Shown in pieces: positions 1 through 6,002 of a DNA stretch of 6,917 bases. The position numbers and the translations under genes are program-made. The first letter of the stretch is position 1, and every line of letters starts with the position of its first letter. Source of the stretch: an uncultured Fidelibacterota bacterium (GTDB lineage: Bacteria; Fidelibacterota; Fidelibacteria; Fidelibacterales; Fidelibacteraceae); assembly GCA_937862595.1 (NCBI GenBank), contig CALMFL010000180.1, positions 1-6,917 on the forward strand, given 5' to 3'. The notes beneath the pieces are model-generated. The model was not told the origin of the DNA, searched no databases, and worked only from the letters and a program-made list of their open reading frames with translations.

Positions 1-1
1 C

Positions 2-1936
2 ATTCTGCGTTTTCTTGGCGAGTACAAACAGAATATCTACATGCCGTATATGGAAGATCTGGTTCAGCTGGAGCGCTATCCCGAGATCGGAGAAGGCCGC
101 GGCGCGCTGTCAAAACGGGACATTGCCGAATTGCAGAACATGGCCGCACACTATTTTGTGCAGGTCATTCCGATCTTTCAAACGCTGGGTCACTTTGAAA
201 ACATCCTGTCCCATCCGGATTATATTCAATATGCCGAATTTCCGGGAGCCGCCTCCCTGAACAGCATTGATGAAAACACCGATCGCTTCCTCTTCAATAT
301 GCTCGACGAGGTCGTTCCGCAATTTGAAAGCGAGTATTTTCATATCGGCTGCGACGAATCCTGGGACGTCGGACTGGGAGCCACCAAAGCCCGGGTCGAA
401 AAATACGGCAGCGCGCGCGTTCACGCCGACCATTACACCAAGGTCTACGAAAAGGTGCGCTCCTACGGAAAAAAGGTCCTGATGTACGGCGACATCATTC
501 TGCGCCAGCCCGAGATCCTGGACATGATCCCCAAGGACATCATTATCGTGGACTGGCATTACCGCCCGGCAGAACACTATCCCTCGATCCGGCAATTCAA
601 GGACGCCGGATTCCGCTTTCTGGTCTCGCCCGGCATTCACAACTGGCGCCAAACCATTCCCAATTACACCAACGCCTGGCTCAATATTTCCACGATCAAT
701 TATGAAGGATATTTGAACGGCGCCCTGGGCTCCGTCAATTCAAGCTGGGGCGACTACGGCGGCATCAATTTCCGGGAAATGAACTATCCGGGCTATGCCT
801 TCGGCGCGGAATCCAGCTGGAATCCCTCCGGCATGGACGGAGAAACGATCCGCCGGCGCTTCATGAAACAGTATTTCGGAACGGACGGCCCGGACATGGA
901 AGCCCTCTTCCTGACGGCAAACATGATCCCGGACCATAACGATCTGCGCCTCATGTTCGGGAATCCCTTTTTGTCCGGCTATAACGCTCAACGAAACGGA
1001 TTATCCGCATCCCTCCGGCTGATCCAAAGCGGGGAGCTCAGCCTGAAACTGATCGACCGGCTGCGGCAACGCGATATCCGCAACGCCGACAAGCTCGATT
1101 ATGTTGAGATCGGCGCACGGTTCGGCATCATGACCGGAAAAAAAATGGCGCTGAAGCAACAACTGGACCTTTACGCAGGAAACGGCTACGCCGACAAGAT
1201 CACCGAAACAATTCGGCAGGAATTGCTTCATGAATGCGATTGGCTGATCGGCGAGCTCACCGACCTGGAAACGGCCTACCGGGAACTCTGGCTGCGCACG
1301 AACCGTCCGGATAACCTGGACCGGCTGATGTCCATGCTGCAGCAGCAGGCCGTCTATGTCGGAAAAGCCCGGGCGTCCATTGAAAAGGGTGTGTACGATA
1401 TCGATCAGGAACTTCCCTCCCGGTGGATCGCCGCGAAGGATTACCGGGAAGGGAAAGACACGCCGCCGGCCTATTTGCGGACACGGTTTGAGATTGAGGA
1501 TCCCGCGGCGATCGGATCCGCCTGGCTGCAGGTCGTCGCCGCTGATGCCGCCGAGGCGTATCTCAACGGACAGAAGGTCGGGCGGGTGGCCGCCGCGAAA
1601 TCCGGGTCGCTGCTGGCCGTGAAACGGCAGGTCGGATACTGGGATGTTTCCGGACTGCTGAAGGAAGGCAGCAATACCCTCGCCGTGAAGGTACAGGCGT
1701 ACAAGCCAAACCAGCCAAGCAGTGCAAATGTGTATTTCGAATACAGCAGCGCCGCCGGCAAAACCGTGATCCTCAGCGATCCGGCATGGCAGGCCGCCAC
1801 ATCGGTGAAAGAAGGCTGGCAGACAGGCGAAGACAAACGCGGCAAATGGCGCGATGCGCTGATCTTTACCGGATATCCCCGCCAGATATCCATGCCATTT
1901 TTTGAGGAAGGTTTTCCGTCACAGATGGAGCTTTAA
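2..1936 (+). CDS. Glycoside hydrolase family 20-like beta-N-acetylhexosaminidase, 5'-truncated by the window edge
   Basis: Likely an exo-acting hexosaminidase that removes terminal N-acetylhexosamine (or related) residues by the GH20 substrate-assisted mechanism. The frame is open from base 2. The 13 codons before the first ATG (base 41) already read as GH20 barrel sequence (RFLGEYKQN), so that ATG is internal and the true start is upstream. Counting from that Met: FQTLGH at 46-51, then HIGCDES at 101-107, which matches the family's H-x-G-x-D-E. D105 and E106 (bases 353-358) are the expected polarising Asp and acid/base Glu. Further along are DWHY at 171-174 and a WGDYGG pocket motif at 236-241. 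A helical region follows (about 265-460). The C-terminal part (about 475-620) looks like a galactose-binding-type or rhamnosidase-N-like beta-sandwich, with AEAYLNGQKVG followed by LKEGSNTLAVKV. The layout recalls GH20 enzymes that carry a long helical tail, such as pneumococcal GH20C (recalled, not aligned). Substrate and export are unknown because the N-terminus is missing. No classical terminator directly follows the TAA. Confidence 0.85.
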   Translation: MLRFLGEYKQNIYMPYMEDLVQLERYPEIGEGRGALSKRDIAELQNMAAHYFVQVIPIFQTLGHFENILSHPDYIQYAEFPGAASLNSIDENTDRFLFNMLDEVVPQFESEYFHIGCDESWDVGLGATKARVEKYGSARVHADHYTKVYEKVRSYGKKVLMYGDIILRQPEILDMIPKDIIIVDWHYRPAEHYPSIRQFKDAGFRFLVSPGIHNWRQTIPNYTNAWLNISTINYEGYLNGALGSVNSSWGDYGGINFREMNYPGYAFGAESSWNPSGMDGETIRRRFMKQYFGTDGPDMEALFLTANMIPDHNDLRLMFGNPFLSGYNAQRNGLSASLRLIQSGELSLKLIDRLRQRDIRNADKLDYVEIGARFGIMTGKKMALKQQLDLYAGNGYADKITETIRQELLHECDWLIGELTDLETAYRELWLRTNRPDNLDRLMSMLQQQAVYVGKARASIEKGVYDIDQELPSRWIAAKDYREGKDTPPAYLRTRFEIEDPAAIGSAWLQVVAADAAEAYLNGQKVGRVAAAKSGSLLAVKRQVGYWDVSGLLKEGSNTLAVKVQAYKPNQPSSANVYFEYSSAAGKTVILSDPAWQAATSVKEGWQTGEDKRGKWRDALIFTGYPRQISMPFFEEGFPSQMEL

Positions 1937-2049
1937 AAACAGTCGGTTTTTTACAATTATTGTTCCGGACTTAAAAACCCATCTCCCTACGTTTCAGGCC
2001 GGCCTTTTGTATTGGGAACCTCCTGCTGTAGGAAAAAAATTATGAATTA

Positions 2050-2077
2050 AATAACCGCCCGGTGAAGACGGTTTATT
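2050..2077. terminator. Weak candidate hairpin/terminator downstream of the glycosidase gene
   Basis: AATAACCG (2050-2057) can pair with CGGTTTATT (2069-2077), leaving one bulged base and an 11-base loop. On the plus strand the following bases are T-rich but have no continuous U-run. On the minus strand a run of seven T follows 11 bases after the stem. It could serve as a weak bidirectional terminator between the glycosidase (+) and lipoprotein (-) genes, which converge here. The stem is short and AT-rich, so this is tentative. Confidence 0.3.
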
Positions 2078-2124
2078 ATTATTCTAATTTATTTTACTTT
2101 CTAAAAAATATGAGGGAAGACCAT

Positions 2125-2143
2125 GTGCATAAAAATTATGCAC
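2125..2143. repeat. Perfect 8-bp inverted repeat with 3-base loop at the 3' end of the lipoprotein gene
   Basis: GTGCATAA (2125-2132) and TTATGCAC (2136-2143) are exact reverse complements separated by AAA. The element begins 11 bases beyond the stop codon of the minus-strand lipoprotein gene. In that orientation a TTTTTT tract (2103-2108) lies 16 bases past the hairpin, further than in a standard intrinsic terminator. It may be a 3'-end stabilising or terminating hairpin, or a dyad protein-binding site. The symmetry is certain, the role is inferred. Confidence 0.5.
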
Positions 2144-2154
2144 GCCCCAATTAA

Positions 2155-3126
2155 TTACTTCGGCTGGCCAATGAAGCAGGGGAGGACACCATTTTCGCAG
2201 ATAATTTTTTCGTTGCTTCCATCGGCATTTATGACACATATTCTCGCATATCCCAAGGAGTCCTTTTCAAAAACAATCAAATTTCCATCCGGTGACCATG
2301 ATGGGGATAAGCAGTTCCCTATCGTGTTATGTGTTAAACTGGTTTTCCCGCTTCCGTCTGAATTCATAACAAAAATTTGAGCATGATCCTGTTCTGCTTC
2401 CGGAAGTATGCTGTCAATATAACCGCTAAAAACAATTTTATTTCCATCCGGTGAAAATGAAGGTTCATCAGCCGCATAAACGCCCATGATCACCCCGGTA
2501 GTTGGACCGTCAGGCCACGTCAGATATGCAATATTGTTATTGGAAAGGTCCATTTTTGCTATGACACCAAAATTTCCGGAACGTTGAGTTGTAAATACAA
2601 TTGATGAATTATCAGGTGAAACCGAAGGCATGTCATCTAATGGTGTTTCCACTTCCTGATTGAAAAAATCAGGAGTTATTTGAGAAACATTGGAACCATC
2701 ATCATCCATTGAGTAGATATACTGCCCTCCGGGATGATCATTCACGATATTTTTATATCGGCTAAAGTAAATTTTACCATCTTCAGCCCACGTTATTCCG
2801 GCACCCCATGGAATAAGTTCATCATTCATAATTGTTGTTTTTTCTCCGTCATTATCAAGTATAATTATGCCTGTAAATAATCGGTGATAAACAAGCTTCG
2901 TACCATCAGGAGAAGATGAGAAAGAACTTGCCCCGCCATTTTCTGAAGCAATTTCTTTTTTATTTGAGCCATCATAATTCATCACCCAAATACCGCCATT
3001 AAAATAAATAATTCCTTCGGTTGGAAAAATGTTTGTATCACCGGGAATATCATTATCGCCACAAGAAATTAGAAGAAATAAAAATACAAGTGAACTACTC
3101 ATGAAATAATGATTTAAATTTTTCAT
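2155..3126 (-). CDS. Lipoprotein with TolB-like PD40 (WD40-like) beta-propeller repeats
   Basis: A predicted outer-envelope lipoprotein of 323 residues, probably a beta-propeller that binds a protein or other ligand; no enzymatic residues are evident. The N-terminus has a Lys at position 2, a hydrophobic stretch (about 11-20) and the lipobox LISC at 19-22, so Cys22 should be lipidated; GDND follows. PD40-type motifs recur: SSPDGTKLVY (71-80), SVSPDNSSIVF (168-178), SFSPDGNKIVF (223-233) and SWSPDGNLIVF (276-286). They alternate with strand motifs ending in a DGS turn: WVMNYDGSN, YSMDDDGSN, FVMNSDGSG and CVINADGSN. This is the periodicity of TolB C-terminal and DPP-IV-like propellers, here about five to six blades with no separate TolB N-terminal or peptidase domain. 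Met1 is preferred to Met9 because it supplies the positive n-region; an in-frame TGA lies 9 bases upstream of it. No Shine-Dalgarno stands at normal distance (AAGGAG is about 25 bases upstream). The gene is much more AT-rich than its flanks (35% GC at 2401-2460). Confidence 0.85.
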   Translation of the reverse strand: MKNLNHYFMSSSLVFLFLLISCGDNDIPGDTNIFPTEGIIYFNGGIWVMNYDGSNKKEIASENGGASSFSSSPDGTKLVYHRLFTGIIILDNDGEKTTIMNDELIPWGAGITWAEDGKIYFSRYKNIVNDHPGGQYIYSMDDDGSNVSQITPDFFNQEVETPLDDMPSVSPDNSSIVFTTQRSGNFGVIAKMDLSNNNIAYLTWPDGPTTGVIMGVYAADEPSFSPDGNKIVFSGYIDSILPEAEQDHAQIFVMNSDGSGKTSLTHNTIGNCLSPSWSPDGNLIVFEKDSLGYARICVINADGSNEKIICENGVLPCFIGQPK

Positions 3127-3221
3127 AATATTTTATCAGTGATTATGTACTGACTCCTTATGTGTTAATTTTTGTCCTGTTCATTACCGTTGATCACGCT
3201 GTATGTAATTGTTTTCAGCAA

Positions 3222-3250
3222 ATTATATAGTATTTATCTCATTAGCAATA
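3222..3250 (-). promoter_or_regulatory. Candidate sigma70-type promoter for the lipoprotein gene
   Basis: Read on the minus strand, a perfect TATAAT (bases 3227-3222) lies 17 bases downstream of TATTGC (3250-3245), a poor match to a -35 box. It would give a 5' untranslated region of roughly 90 bases before the ATG at 3126. The surrounding DNA is AT-rich, where such boxes arise by chance, so support is modest. A Bacteroidota-type TAnnTTTG box was not evident. Confidence 0.35.
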
Positions 3251-3421
3251 ACAATAACCCGTTTCATCTCAAATTCGACCTTTCCCCCGAAAAACAGGAG
3301 TGTGCGAAATGTGAGTAATTATGCTAACATTTCAACCGTCCAAAATATTTTTGGCAAAAAAATAAATTTCTTTCTCCGGAATATTTTTATTAAATTGCAA
3401 TAATTATTAAATCATTAAAAC

Positions 3422-3460
3422 ATGAGGGAAACTCCCGTAACATTATGCAATGAGGAATAA
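3422..3460 (+). CDS. Possible 12-residue leader peptide upstream of the Sel1 gene
   Basis: A 12-codon open frame starts ATG AGG GAA at 3422 and stops with TAA at 3458-3460, two bases before the Sel1 gene's ATG. Its last sense codons (GAG GAA) are the Shine-Dalgarno of the Sel1 gene, so ribosomes translating it would end on that start site. The frame has no clear Shine-Dalgarno of its own, and a small GGGA-AAC-TCCC hairpin (3426-3436) lies inside it. A frame this short can be coincidence; translation is unproven. Confidence 0.2.
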   Translation: MRETPVTLCNEE

Positions 3461-3462
3461 AA

Positions 3463-4122
3463 ATGAAAACACGCGCGCGTTCTTTATTGATCATCATGAT
3501 CGCATTTGTTGAAGCAGCTGCCGCGCAGGATGTGAATACGATCCTGCAAAAGGCTGCCGAGGGGGATGCCGGTGCACAGGGAGAACTTGGAAATATGTAT
3601 TATACGGGCAACGGTGTCCGGCAGGACTATAAAATCGCATACGACTGGTATTTAAAAAGTGCAGAGCAGGGGGTTGATTTTGCACAACACGCGCTTGCTT
3701 ATATGTACATGTACGGTCAGGGCGTAGAAATGGATAATTCCAGGGCAATATACTGGTTCAGGAAAAGTGTTGCCGGGGGATATAAATCCTCCCGAGTGTA
3801 TCTCGCGATCCTTCTGTATAACGGTTATGCCGGCGGCGAAGCTTATCACGAAGCCTTCCTCTTAATTAAAGAACTTTCAAATGAAATGTCAAACGATGAT
3901 CTGTGGTACAAACTTGCGAGCATGTATCTTGAAGGAAAAGGCGTTGAAATTAACAACGATTCTGCCGCATTCTGGATGATCAAAAGCGCTGAAAAGGGTA
4001 ATTACAACGCCCAATATGATTTATCGAATATGTATTACAGGGGGATCGGTGTTGCGGTGGATTCCGTAAAAGGAAATTACTGGCGTAAGCAGACCGAAGA
4101 GGAAGAATACTGGTATTATTAG
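3463..4122 (+). CDS. Secreted Sel1-repeat (TPR-like) protein
   Basis: A 219-residue protein of Sel1-like repeats, the alpha/alpha solenoid units that mediate protein-protein contacts. It is likely extracytoplasmic. The N-terminus MKTRARSLLIIMIAF is basic then hydrophobic, and AAAA-Q at 18-22 suggests signal peptidase cleavage after Ala21; Glu17 near the cleavage region is slightly unusual. Five repeats of about 35 residues can be traced: about 37-70 (LGNMYYTGNGVRQDY..A..WYLKSAEQG), 73-106 (AYMYMYGQGV...AIYWFRKS), a degenerate one at about 108-139, 144-179 (LASMYLEGKGV..AAFWMIKSAEKG) and 181-213 (LSNMYYRGIGV). The acidic-aromatic tail EEEEYWYY ends the protein. The start is fixed by GAGGA (3452-3456), 6 bases before the ATG. 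The gene stands alone: divergent from the lipoprotein gene and convergent with the ABC permease. No catalytic domain is seen, and the specific role cannot be assigned. Confidence 0.88.
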   Translation: MKTRARSLLIIMIAFVEAAAAQDVNTILQKAAEGDAGAQGELGNMYYTGNGVRQDYKIAYDWYLKSAEQGVDFAQHALAYMYMYGQGVEMDNSRAIYWFRKSVAGGYKSSRVYLAILLYNGYAGGEAYHEAFLLIKELSNEMSNDDLWYKLASMYLEGKGVEINNDSAAFWMIKSAEKGNYNAQYDLSNMYYRGIGVAVDSVKGNYWRKQTEEEEYWYY

Positions 4123-4177
4123 GCGGGGGGCGACGGAGAAGGGAGAGAGGCGGTCTCATGATGTTGCCGCTCCCGCC
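4122..4177. repeat. GC-rich compound inverted repeat at the convergent gene junction
   Basis: GGCGGG (4122-4127, starting on the last base of the Sel1 stop codon) is the reverse complement of CCCGCC (4172-4177). Inside it, GAGGCGG (4147-4153) pairs with CCGCTC (4167-4172) with one bulged G; the two stems share base 4172, so they are partly alternative. The position between convergent genes suits a bidirectional termination structure, but neither strand has a U-run after it. Function is inferred only. Confidence 0.35.
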
Positions 4178-4191
4178 GCGCTACCCTTGTG

Positions 4192-4992
4192 CTAAATATT
4201 CAAGCCGCGCCGGTCGAAAATGCGGATGCTCAGAATAAACAGCAGGACGGCGGCGCCGATCAGGATCCCGCTTGTCAGAAGCGCGTAGCCGCTGTGCCCG
4301 AAGATTCCGTGCACATCGATCAGTGAAAAAAGCGTGGCGTACTTCAGGCCGTCAAGCTGCTCGCTGGCGCTCGACATCATCTTAAAGATCAGAAACAATC
4401 CCGGCACTCCCAGTCCGGCCATGATCGACCGGCGTGATTCGTTGAAGACGCAGGAAGCCAGGAAGGCGATCCCGCAGAGGACCATGTACACCGAGACCGT
4501 CACCAGGTTCAGCAGGAGGTAATCGCCGTAGTTCAGTTCACCCGGGAACAGGGCTTCGGACACGAGCATGCCGAAAAGCACGACGGAAACGAAGAGGAGC
4601 AGCGTGGAGCTCACAAAAAAGACCGCCTGCGTCCGTGCGATCCGAATCCGGGTATTGGGCGTTCCCAGCAGATAGGCCATGGAGCCTCTGTCCACATGTT
4701 TGGCCATGAGATTGTTTCCTGCGGGAACCACATACATCAGGGGGAAAAGCAGCATCAGAAAACCGTAAAGATACGTTCCCATATGGCTTGTAAGGTCGTT
4801 TGCGGGGAGATTATAGCCGAAGGCGCTCATCATGCCCTCGGGGAAGGCCTTGATCAGGGCATTCATGGCCTCGATCGATTCGGGGTCGTACATGCCGATG
4901 ATCACGCTCTGGTACATCGCCAGAACCAGGAAGGTGCCCAGAAGCAGTTTCCAGTTCGCTTTCAGGGAGGCGAAAAAAAGTGTTTTATTCAT
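4192..4992 (-). CDS. ABC-2-type transporter permease subunit
   Basis: Integral inner-membrane subunit (266 residues) of an ABC-2-type exporter, partner of the ATPase encoded just upstream. Six hydrophobic segments are visible at about 17-35, 73-91, 122-144, 158-182, 190-208 and 239-257. Between the second and third, the cytoplasmic stretch KHVDRGSMAYLLGTPNTRIRI (about 98-118) matches the conserved coupling region (DRG..A.LL.TPN.R) of single-permease ABC-2 exporters. A long loop (about 36-72) lies between segments 1 and 2. The ATG lies inside the end of the ATPase gene (8-base overlap, ATGAATAA). An AAGGGG Shine-Dalgarno sits in the ATPase codons 7 bases before it, which indicates translational coupling. 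Length and topology are normal for the family. The substrate cannot be told from sequence; antimicrobial peptide, lipid or drug efflux are all possible. Confidence 0.88.
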   Translation of the reverse strand: MNKTLFFASLKANWKLLLGTFLVLAMYQSVIIGMYDPESIEAMNALIKAFPEGMMSAFGYNLPANDLTSHMGTYLYGFLMLLFPLMYVVPAGNNLMAKHVDRGSMAYLLGTPNTRIRIARTQAVFFVSSTLLLFVSVVLFGMLVSEALFPGELNYGDYLLLNLVTVSVYMVLCGIAFLASCVFNESRRSIMAGLGVPGLFLIFKMMSSASEQLDGLKYATLFSLIDVHGIFGHSGYALLTSGILIGAAVLLFILSIRIFDRRGLNI

Positions 4993-5875
4993 GGCCGTTC
5001 CCCTTTTTTCCGTAGTAGTTCATGAAAATGTCTTCCAGCGAACGCTGGCGGATGTCCAGGTTCGTGACGCCGAAGGCTGAAAGCGTCCGGATGAAATCGT
5101 CAAAATTCCGGGCCACGCGGACCAGGACCTTTTTCTCGTCGAGCCTTTCCGTTTCCAGTCCGGAAGCCAGCAGGTTTAGGACGTCTTTTTTCGCCGCGAG
5201 GGTCACGATGAATTCGCGGCTTTTCATGGCGTTCAGGGATTTGACATCCTCAATGGCCGCCAGGCGGCCTTCGCGGATGATCCCGGCCCGGTCGCAGCTG
5301 CGCTGGACTTCTTCAAAGATGTGGGAGGAGAACATGATCGTCTTGCCGCGGGCTTTTTCCTGTTTGATCAGGTCCATGAACACGTTCTGCATAAAGGGGT
5401 CCAGTCCGCCGGTCGGTTCATCCAGGATGTACACGTCCGGATCGTGCATGAAGGCGGCAATGATCCCGAGTTTCTGCTTCATGCCTTTCGACATTTTCCG
5501 GATGCTGCCCGAGGCATCCAGTTCAAAGCGTTCGATCAGGCTGTCCCGCAGGCGGGTGTCCGTCATGTTATGCATGTCCCCGACGAATTTCAGGAATTCG
5601 AGCCCTTTCATATTGTCGAAGAAGGCGATCTCCCCGGGGAGATAGCCGATGAATTTCTGCACGGCGGCCGTATCCCTGCGGCAATCGAGCCCCCGGATCA
5701 TGACGCGCCCTTTCTGTGCGTTCACGAAGCCCATGATATTCCGGATGGTGGTGGTCTTTCCCGCGCCGTTCGGGCCGAGATATCCGAACACCTCACCCTC
5801 GCGAAGGGTGAAATCCAGGTCGAAGATGCCTTTTCCGCCCGGATACACGTGAGTCAGCTGTTGTATTTCGATCAT
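4985..5875 (-). CDS. ABC transporter ATP-binding protein (ABC-2 / BcrA-like exporter ATPase)
   Basis: Cytoplasmic ATPase (296 residues) that powers the adjoining permease. Visible motifs: Walker A GPNGAGKT at 34-41; signature MSKGMKQK at 128-135, which replaces the canonical LSGGQ; Walker B VYILDEP at 148-154 with Asp152 and catalytic Glu153; D-loop GGLDP at 156-160; switch His185 in SSHIF. The Q-loop region reads GYLPGE (77-82), with no Gln at the usual place. The MSKGM and GYLPGE variants are, to my knowledge, common in this exporter ATPase subgroup, so they do not imply inactivity. Residues about 215-290 form the accessory C-terminal domain usual in the group, ending LEDIFMNYYG. GAGG stands 7 bases before the ATG at 5875. 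The gene is the first of an overlapping ATPase-permease pair. No GntR-type regulator, a common neighbour of such pairs, lies within the window. Confidence 0.92.
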   Translation of the reverse strand: MIEIQQLTHVYPGGKGIFDLDFTLREGEVFGYLGPNGAGKTTTIRNIMGFVNAQKGRVMIRGLDCRRDTAAVQKFIGYLPGEIAFFDNMKGLEFLKFVGDMHNMTDTRLRDSLIERFELDASGSIRKMSKGMKQKLGIIAAFMHDPDVYILDEPTGGLDPFMQNVFMDLIKQEKARGKTIMFSSHIFEEVQRSCDRAGIIREGRLAAIEDVKSLNAMKSREFIVTLAAKKDVLNLLASGLETERLDEKKVLVRVARNFDDFIRTLSAFGVTNLDIRQRSLEDIFMNYYGKKGNGHE

Positions 5876-5931
5876 CCTGCCGCCTCTGATTATGTGATTC
5901 AGCTAAATGTAACGATTAAAGATCATCCATA

Positions 5932-5993
5932 ACAGCGATTTTTACGCGGGAGGGGAGGGGCTGGGATCCGTTTTTTCGCCCGCGTTCCGCTGT
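5932..5993. repeat. Compound inverted repeat in the hydrolase-ATPase spacer, terminator-like on the plus strand
   Basis: ACGCGGG (5944-5950) is the exact reverse complement of CCCGCGT (5979-5985). Just outside, ACAGCG (5932-5937) pairs exactly with CGCTGT (5988-5993), with an asymmetric internal loop (ATTTT/T against TC) between the two stems. A 28-base GC-rich loop separates the inner arms. On the plus strand the outer stem is followed by GAT-ATTTTTT, resembling an intrinsic terminator. On the minus strand, the direction of the neighbouring genes, no U-run follows. It may terminate antisense transcription, or act as a processing or attenuation hairpin between the hydrolase and transporter genes. 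Confidence 0.5.
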
Positions 5994-6002
5994 GATATTT
6001 TT

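Larger units (their letters stand above)
3127..3462. other. 336-base AT-rich divergent intergenic region
   Basis: This spacer separates the divergently transcribed lipoprotein (-) and Sel1 (+) genes and should hold both promoters. I see a TATAAT-type box for the minus strand, a long A/T-rich stretch (about 3340-3420) before the Sel1 gene, and a 12-codon leader ORF ending next to the Sel1 start. A 64-codon open frame at 3209-3403 (+) has no convincing ribosome binding site or recognisable domain and is not called. I see no RNA gene or riboswitch structure that I can support. Confidence 0.6.

Noticed and set aside
110..652. 180-codon minus-strand frame
   Set aside because: Antisense to the GH20 catalytic core, whose motifs are clear on the plus strand.
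1998..2007. AGGCCGGCCT palindrome followed by TTT
   Set aside because: Too short to fold with a workable loop; only about three base pairs could form, so not called a terminator.
2123..2380. 85-codon plus-strand frame preceded by a good GAGGGA at proper spacing
   Set aside because: Almost all of it is antisense to the PD40 lipoprotein gene, and its SGDHDG-like pattern is the reverse reading of the repeat codons. The Shine-Dalgarno match is noted, but no independent evidence supports a protein.
3209..3403. 64-codon plus-strand frame in the divergent spacer
   Set aside because: No good ribosome binding site, low-complexity AT-driven residues (N, I, F, K), no domain; more likely promoter-bearing intergenic DNA.
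5321..5932. 203-codon plus-strand open frame across the ABC ATPase
   Set aside because: Antisense to an ATPase with all core motifs; its His/Asp/Glu-rich composition mirrors the opposite strand's codons.
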